This document shows positions 60,951 through 64,000 of a stretch of 64,000 nucleotides of DNA, piece after piece. A program made the position numbers and the translations under genes. This DNA is from Bacteroidales bacterium (lineage in GTDB: Bacteria; Bacteroidota; Bacteroidia; Bacteroidales; FEN-979). The stretch covers positions 15,522 through 79,521 of the forward strand of contig JALNWE010000006.1 of NCBI GenBank assembly GCA_023231065.1, in the 5' to 3' direction. Under the pieces are notes generated by a model. The model worked only from the letters and a program-made list of their open reading frames with translations, was not told the origin of the DNA and ran no database searches. Position 1 is the first letter of the stretch, and each line of letters starts with the position of its first letter.

Positions 60951-61994
60951 ATGAAAAAGCTCGTCCTCCTTGTAACATCTTTTATCCTTTTATCGGTCAA
61001 TATTTTAAATGTTGGCTTTCTGAGCTCATGTAAAAAACAGGAAAATACCCCCCCCTTGAAAGTAGGCCTGATAGCAGGACTCGGCACTTTCAACGACCGT
61101 GGATTTAATCAACAAGCGCTTAACGGACTGATAGCTGCCGGATATGAAGTTCCCATTGAGTATGAAGCAAGGGAAATTAATACTGCCGCTGATATTGACA
61201 GCAACATACAGTATTTTGTCAGGAATAATTTTAACCTGATCATAACCCTTGGATATGATGCTGCCCAGGCAACCATGAACGCTGCAACAGCAAATCCTTC
61301 CATCCGGTTCCTTTTACTTGATTATACCTTCACAACCATACCAAAAAATATGATATGCGTAAATTACCAGGTGGACCAGGCATCCTTTCCCTGTGGATTT
61401 CTGGCAGCCTGGTGGGCAAACCAAAAGAACCCTGTCGATCCTAAAATAGCTTATGTGGGCGGTCCTGAAATTTCTGAAATACAACAATTTTCGAAAAGTT
61501 ATTCCAAAGGGGTCGAATATTTCAATACCCTTTATCATACCCATGTTGAGGTGTTAGGCGCCTATGCTAACAATTTCAACGATACATTGCAGGGGGCACA
61601 ATTGGCAGACAGTCTTATCAACAAAGGGGCTGAAGTGGTATTCGCATGTGCCGGAAAGACCGGGAACGGAGCGTTATATAAAGCAAAAGAAGCAGGAAAA
61701 CAAGGAATTGGAGTAGATATTGACCAGTACTTATCCATCCCTGAGGTGGGCCCTATTCTTCTTACATCCTGTGTGAAACGGTTAGATATAATTGTTCTCC
61801 AAGAAGTTATCAATGCTTGCAACGGTACTTTTTGGGGAAATACTGCAATCCATTGTACCCTGGCAAACCAGGGTATCGGAATGGCCCCATACCATGATTT
61901 TGATCTGCTGATTCCTGCTGATATCAAACAAGCCGTTGAAGATGTAAAAACGGGGATTATGAATGGAACGATTTCAACGGGTTGGCCTGAATAA
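60951..61994 (+). CDS. BMP-family substrate-binding lipoprotein
   Basis: 347 residues from ATG 60951 (MKKLVLLVTSFILLSVNIL, lipobox FLSSC); another ATG at 60912 overlaps the previous stop. Basic-membrane-protein/PnrA family, periplasmic-binding fold: KVGLIAGLGTFNDRGFNQQA, FNLIITLGYDAAQATMNAA, GGPEISEIQQFSKSYSKGVE, VVFACAGKTGNGALYKAKEA and GVDIDQYLS. Members bind purine nucleosides or autoinducers for ABC import. No ATPase or permease lies next to it, so its partners must be elsewhere or it acts as a sensor. Confidence 0.85.
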   Translation: MKKLVLLVTSFILLSVNILNVGFLSSCKKQENTPPLKVGLIAGLGTFNDRGFNQQALNGLIAAGYEVPIEYEAREINTAADIDSNIQYFVRNNFNLIITLGYDAAQATMNAATANPSIRFLLLDYTFTTIPKNMICVNYQVDQASFPCGFLAAWWANQKNPVDPKIAYVGGPEISEIQQFSKSYSKGVEYFNTLYHTHVEVLGAYANNFNDTLQGAQLADSLINKGAEVVFACAGKTGNGALYKAKEAGKQGIGVDIDQYLSIPEVGPILLTSCVKRLDIIVLQEVINACNGTFWGNTAIHCTLANQGIGMAPYHDFDLLIPADIKQAVEDVKTGIMNGTISTGWPE

Positions 61995-62009
61995 CTGTGT
62001 AAAAATCCT

Positions 62010-62017
62010 TAATTTTG
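62010..62017 (+). promoter_or_regulatory. -7 element before hdrC
   Basis: TAATTTTG, 65 bp before ATG 62082. No -33 box found. Confidence 0.35.
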
Positions 62018-62081
62018 TGAAATGATGGGTGATGAACGAAAATCAACAAGCCTCATGCGATCCTGACTACCAACATTTTTT

Positions 62082-62795
62082 ATGGGTGAACTTTATAACA
62101 AATTAGCCATAGATGTACGATTCATCGAAGGCCTTAAGGCATGTTTAAATTGTGGAACCTGTACGGCAATCTGTCCCGCCGCTGAATTTTATAACTACCA
62201 ACCCCGTCAGATTGTTGATGTTCTTCAAACCCATGACGATGCAGCCATTGAAAATCTGTTGAAAAGCGATACGATATGGTATTGCGGAGAGTGTATGTCA
62301 TGCGTTACACGCTGCCCCAGGGGGAATGCCCCGGGATTATTGATCACAGTTCTCCGGGCTGCATCACAGGATCTCGGATATTTTACCGAATCGGAAAAAG
62401 GACGACAGCAATTAGCGTTGAAACGGACAGTCGGCAAATGGATCCTTCAATACGGATATTGTCTTTACCCTTCTGAAATATTGCCGGAAATGCACCCTGA
62501 ACAAGGGCCGATCTGGGAATGGGAACATGAACATATTGAAGGTGTAATGGACCGGCTTGGCGCTAATTATAATAAGAGTGGCCCCGGTATCCTCCGTAAA
62601 ATCCCTCAGGAAGATCTGGATGAAATCGGCCGAATATTTGATGAAACAGGAGGAACGGAAAGATTCAATACCATTGAAGAATATTCCAAACAAAAAGCTG
62701 CTGAGATGGGACTAAATCTTGACGACAGCCCGAATAGCGATTACATGAAACATATTTATACAACCAATAATAAACATCACGGGAAGAAGTTATGA
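62082..62795 (+). CDS. hdrC: heterodisulfide reductase subunit C-like, two [4Fe-4S]
   Basis: 237 residues. Two CxxCxxCxxxC clusters: Cys21, 24, 27, 31 (CLNCGTCTAICP) and Cys68, 71, 74, 78 (CGECMSCVTRCPRG). The latter half is helical (GKWILQYGYCLYPSEI) with a C-terminal Glu/Asp-rich part. It is an electron-carrying subunit partner of HdrB and HdrA. Overlaps hdrB by ATGA, then hdrA follows. In a bacterium with no evident methanogenesis it probably belongs to a flavin-based electron-bifurcating Hdr-like complex; the electron donor is unknown. Confidence 0.85.
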   Translation: MGELYNKLAIDVRFIEGLKACLNCGTCTAICPAAEFYNYQPRQIVDVLQTHDDAAIENLLKSDTIWYCGECMSCVTRCPRGNAPGLLITVLRAASQDLGYFTESEKGRQQLALKRTVGKWILQYGYCLYPSEILPEMHPEQGPIWEWEHEHIEGVMDRLGANYNKSGPGILRKIPQEDLDEIGRIFDETGGTERFNTIEEYSKQKAAEMGLNLDDSPNSDYMKHIYTTNNKHHGKKL

Positions 62796-63862
62796 AGGTT
62801 GAAGGCAAACGCCGTATCTGGAAGGATTATCAAAAAGAAATAGCAGAAGATCAATATTTCTATGTCAGGAGCTGTGTTCGCCAAAACTTTTTTCCTGCTT
62901 CAGAAAAGACCTTTCTCCGCATCATGAGGGAGGAACTGAATAAAGACGTATATGAAAATGCAGCCCACACAACCTGTTCAGGCATTGGTTATCACAGCGA
63001 TATTGTCCCTTTTGAAACAACAATGACCATGGTTGCCCGGCAGTTTGCATTGATGACTGAATCGGGTTATCATAATTTCACTACATCCTGTATAACTTCT
63101 TTCGGATTATATACAGAGATTCTTGAAACCTGGAATCATTTTCCGGAAGTGGAAGCCAGGGTCAGGGAACATCTGAGAAAAGCCACAGGGCGGGAGTTCA
63201 CAAAACCTGAAAATTTATCCCATGCCAGTGATGTTATTTTTAAATTCCGTAAAGAAATTGCTGATAAGGGAAAATACCGTCTGATCAATCAGTTCACCGG
63301 TCGACCTCTCCGCGGAGTAGAACATATCGGATGCCATTATTCAAAAATGTTCCCCAGCAAAGGCGTTGGTGGCGCCGAATATCCTTATGTTTTAGTCGGA
63401 ATGATAGAAGGATGGGGAGGTGAAGTGATCGATTACCCCGAAAGACGTCATTGTTGTGGTTTTGGTTTCCGACAGTATCTGATTCAGGCAAACCGGGGTT
63501 ATTCCATGTCTTGTTCTAAAAAGAAATTTGACTCAATGGCGCCTTATAAACCAGATTTTATTCTCACCAACTGCCCCGGATGTCCTATGTTCCTTGACCG
63601 TTGGCAATATACCCTTAGTGAAATGGAAGGAATCACTTATGGTGAGAACGGACAAGGAATCCCCGTACTGACCTATGAAGAATTAGCTGGAATGATCCTT
63701 GGATATAATCCATGGGACCTGGGTTTACAGGTTCATCAGGTACCAGTTGAACCTCTGCTTGATAAAATGGGGATACCCTATGATGCTGAACAAAAATTTT
63801 TGAATAAGGAAGGCATGTCCATGGGCAAACCAAAATCTCCTTCATTCCTTAAGTTCTATTAG
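62792..63862 (+). CDS. hdrB: heterodisulfide reductase subunit B-like
   Basis: 356 residues with two CCG modules. The C-terminal one is complete: Cys181 (GCHYSKMF), CC at 221-222 (HCCGFGF) and CPGC 261-264 (NCPGCPMF), the ligand set of a noncubane [4Fe-4S] cluster. The N-terminal one has lost residues: Cys28, then TCSG at 61-64 in place of CCG, then Cys100 with Ser103 (CITS) in place of CxxC. It therefore likely carries only one cluster of that kind. Starts in the hdrC stop (ATGA); hdrA follows by 1 bp. Confidence 0.85.
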   Translation: MKVEGKRRIWKDYQKEIAEDQYFYVRSCVRQNFFPASEKTFLRIMREELNKDVYENAAHTTCSGIGYHSDIVPFETTMTMVARQFALMTESGYHNFTTSCITSFGLYTEILETWNHFPEVEARVREHLRKATGREFTKPENLSHASDVIFKFRKEIADKGKYRLINQFTGRPLRGVEHIGCHYSKMFPSKGVGGAEYPYVLVGMIEGWGGEVIDYPERRHCCGFGFRQYLIQANRGYSMSCSKKKFDSMAPYKPDFILTNCPGCPMFLDRWQYTLSEMEGITYGENGQGIPVLTYEELAGMILGYNPWDLGLQVHQVPVEPLLDKMGIPYDAEQKFLNKEGMSMGKPKSPSFLKFY

Positions 63863-63863
63863 G

Positions 63864-64000
63864 ATGAAAAAGAAAATAATTATTATAGGGTCAGGAGTGG
63901 CAGGATTGACCACTGCCATTGCGCTGGCGGAAAATGATCTTGAAGTCGTCATATTGGAAAAAGAGCAGCATATTGGTGGGCATGTACAGCAATGGGATCG
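63864..64000 (+). CDS. hdrA: heterodisulfide reductase subunit A-like, 5' part
   Basis: Begins at ATG 63864 one base after hdrB and runs off the right edge; 45 residues are seen. MKKKIIIIGSGVAGLTTAIAL is an FAD-binding Rossmann motif (GxGxxG) with an acidic residue at the end of the second strand (EVVILEKE), and GGHVQQWD follows, as in HdrA. Completes an hdrCBA operon, flavin-containing partner of the two iron-sulfur subunits. Confidence 0.8.
   Translation, partial: MKKKIIIIGSGVAGLTTAIALAENDLEVVILEKEQHIGGHVQQWD

Noticed and set aside
1..64000. mobile elements, phage genes, attachment sites, toxin-antitoxin pairs
   Set aside because: No transposase, integrase, phage structural or toxin motif was seen; gene order is core-like throughout.

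Overview
This 64-kb window comes from the chromosome of a member of the Bacteroidota, probably class Bacteroidia. The evidence is consistent. Promoters match the Bacteroidota consensus (TTTG, about 19 bp, TAnnTTTG). Start codons lack recognisable Shine-Dalgarno sites. Several families are typical of the phylum: LruC, DUF4290, DUF4492, DUF5723, a fused SecDF, a TPR/propeller/CRD/OmpA (PorE-like) protein, and a MurA with Asp at the fosfomycin-reactive position. I see no mobile element, prophage, CRISPR array, tRNA or rRNA. Almost all of the sequence is ordinary core genome.

Layout. 1-4.1 kb: the 3' end of a methylthioadenosine/purine nucleoside phosphorylase, a secreted TPR protein, and two paralogous outer-membrane barrel proteins on the minus strand, one with a SPOR-like tail. 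4.2-24.3 kb, minus strand: one continuous supercluster of the str, S10, spc and alpha operons (rpsL, rpsG, fusA, rpsJ through rplQ, with secY, map, infA, rpmJ and rpoA), followed by enolase on its own transcript. Upstream of rpsL is a 413-bp gene-free region with two good promoters. Between them lies a sequence that can fold into a pseudoknot with an inserted hairpin, which I regard as a candidate structured RNA. 24.4-26.7 kb: a secreted beta-helix/LruC protein and a small lipoprotein. 26.9-38.7 kb, plus strand: a UvrD/PcrA helicase, a large lipoprotein plus a DUF5723 barrel, DUF4290, murA, grpE-dnaJ, and a NatAB-like ABC exporter.

38.7-41.2 kb, minus strand: an arginine decarboxylase and a deoxyhypusine-synthase-like protein, a likely polyamine pair. 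41.5-51.1 kb, plus strand: an unrecognised helical protein, secDF, a PorE-like protein with a degenerate retropepsin-like C-terminal domain, purM, prfA and pyrF. ilvE is convergent with pyrF and shares a bidirectional terminator with it. 52.3-56.5 kb: htpG, then lemA with two TPM-domain proteins and DUF4492. 56.6-61.9 kb: cydA, cydB, a 34-codon membrane ORF that may be a CydX-like subunit, rsmE, DUF4159, and a BMP-family lipoprotein. 62.1-64.0 kb: hdrC, hdrB and the start of hdrA.

Taken together, the genes suggest an organism with a high-affinity bd oxidase for low oxygen and a heterodisulfide-reductase-like electron-transfer module, so an anaerobe or microaerobe that tolerates oxygen. The observations most worth following are the pseudoknot leader upstream of rpsL, a shared sigma-54-like element upstream of both grpE-dnaJ and htpG, the dead-protease-like domain on the PorE-like protein, the tiny ORF after cydB, and the HdrB whose first CCG cluster motif has lost cysteines.
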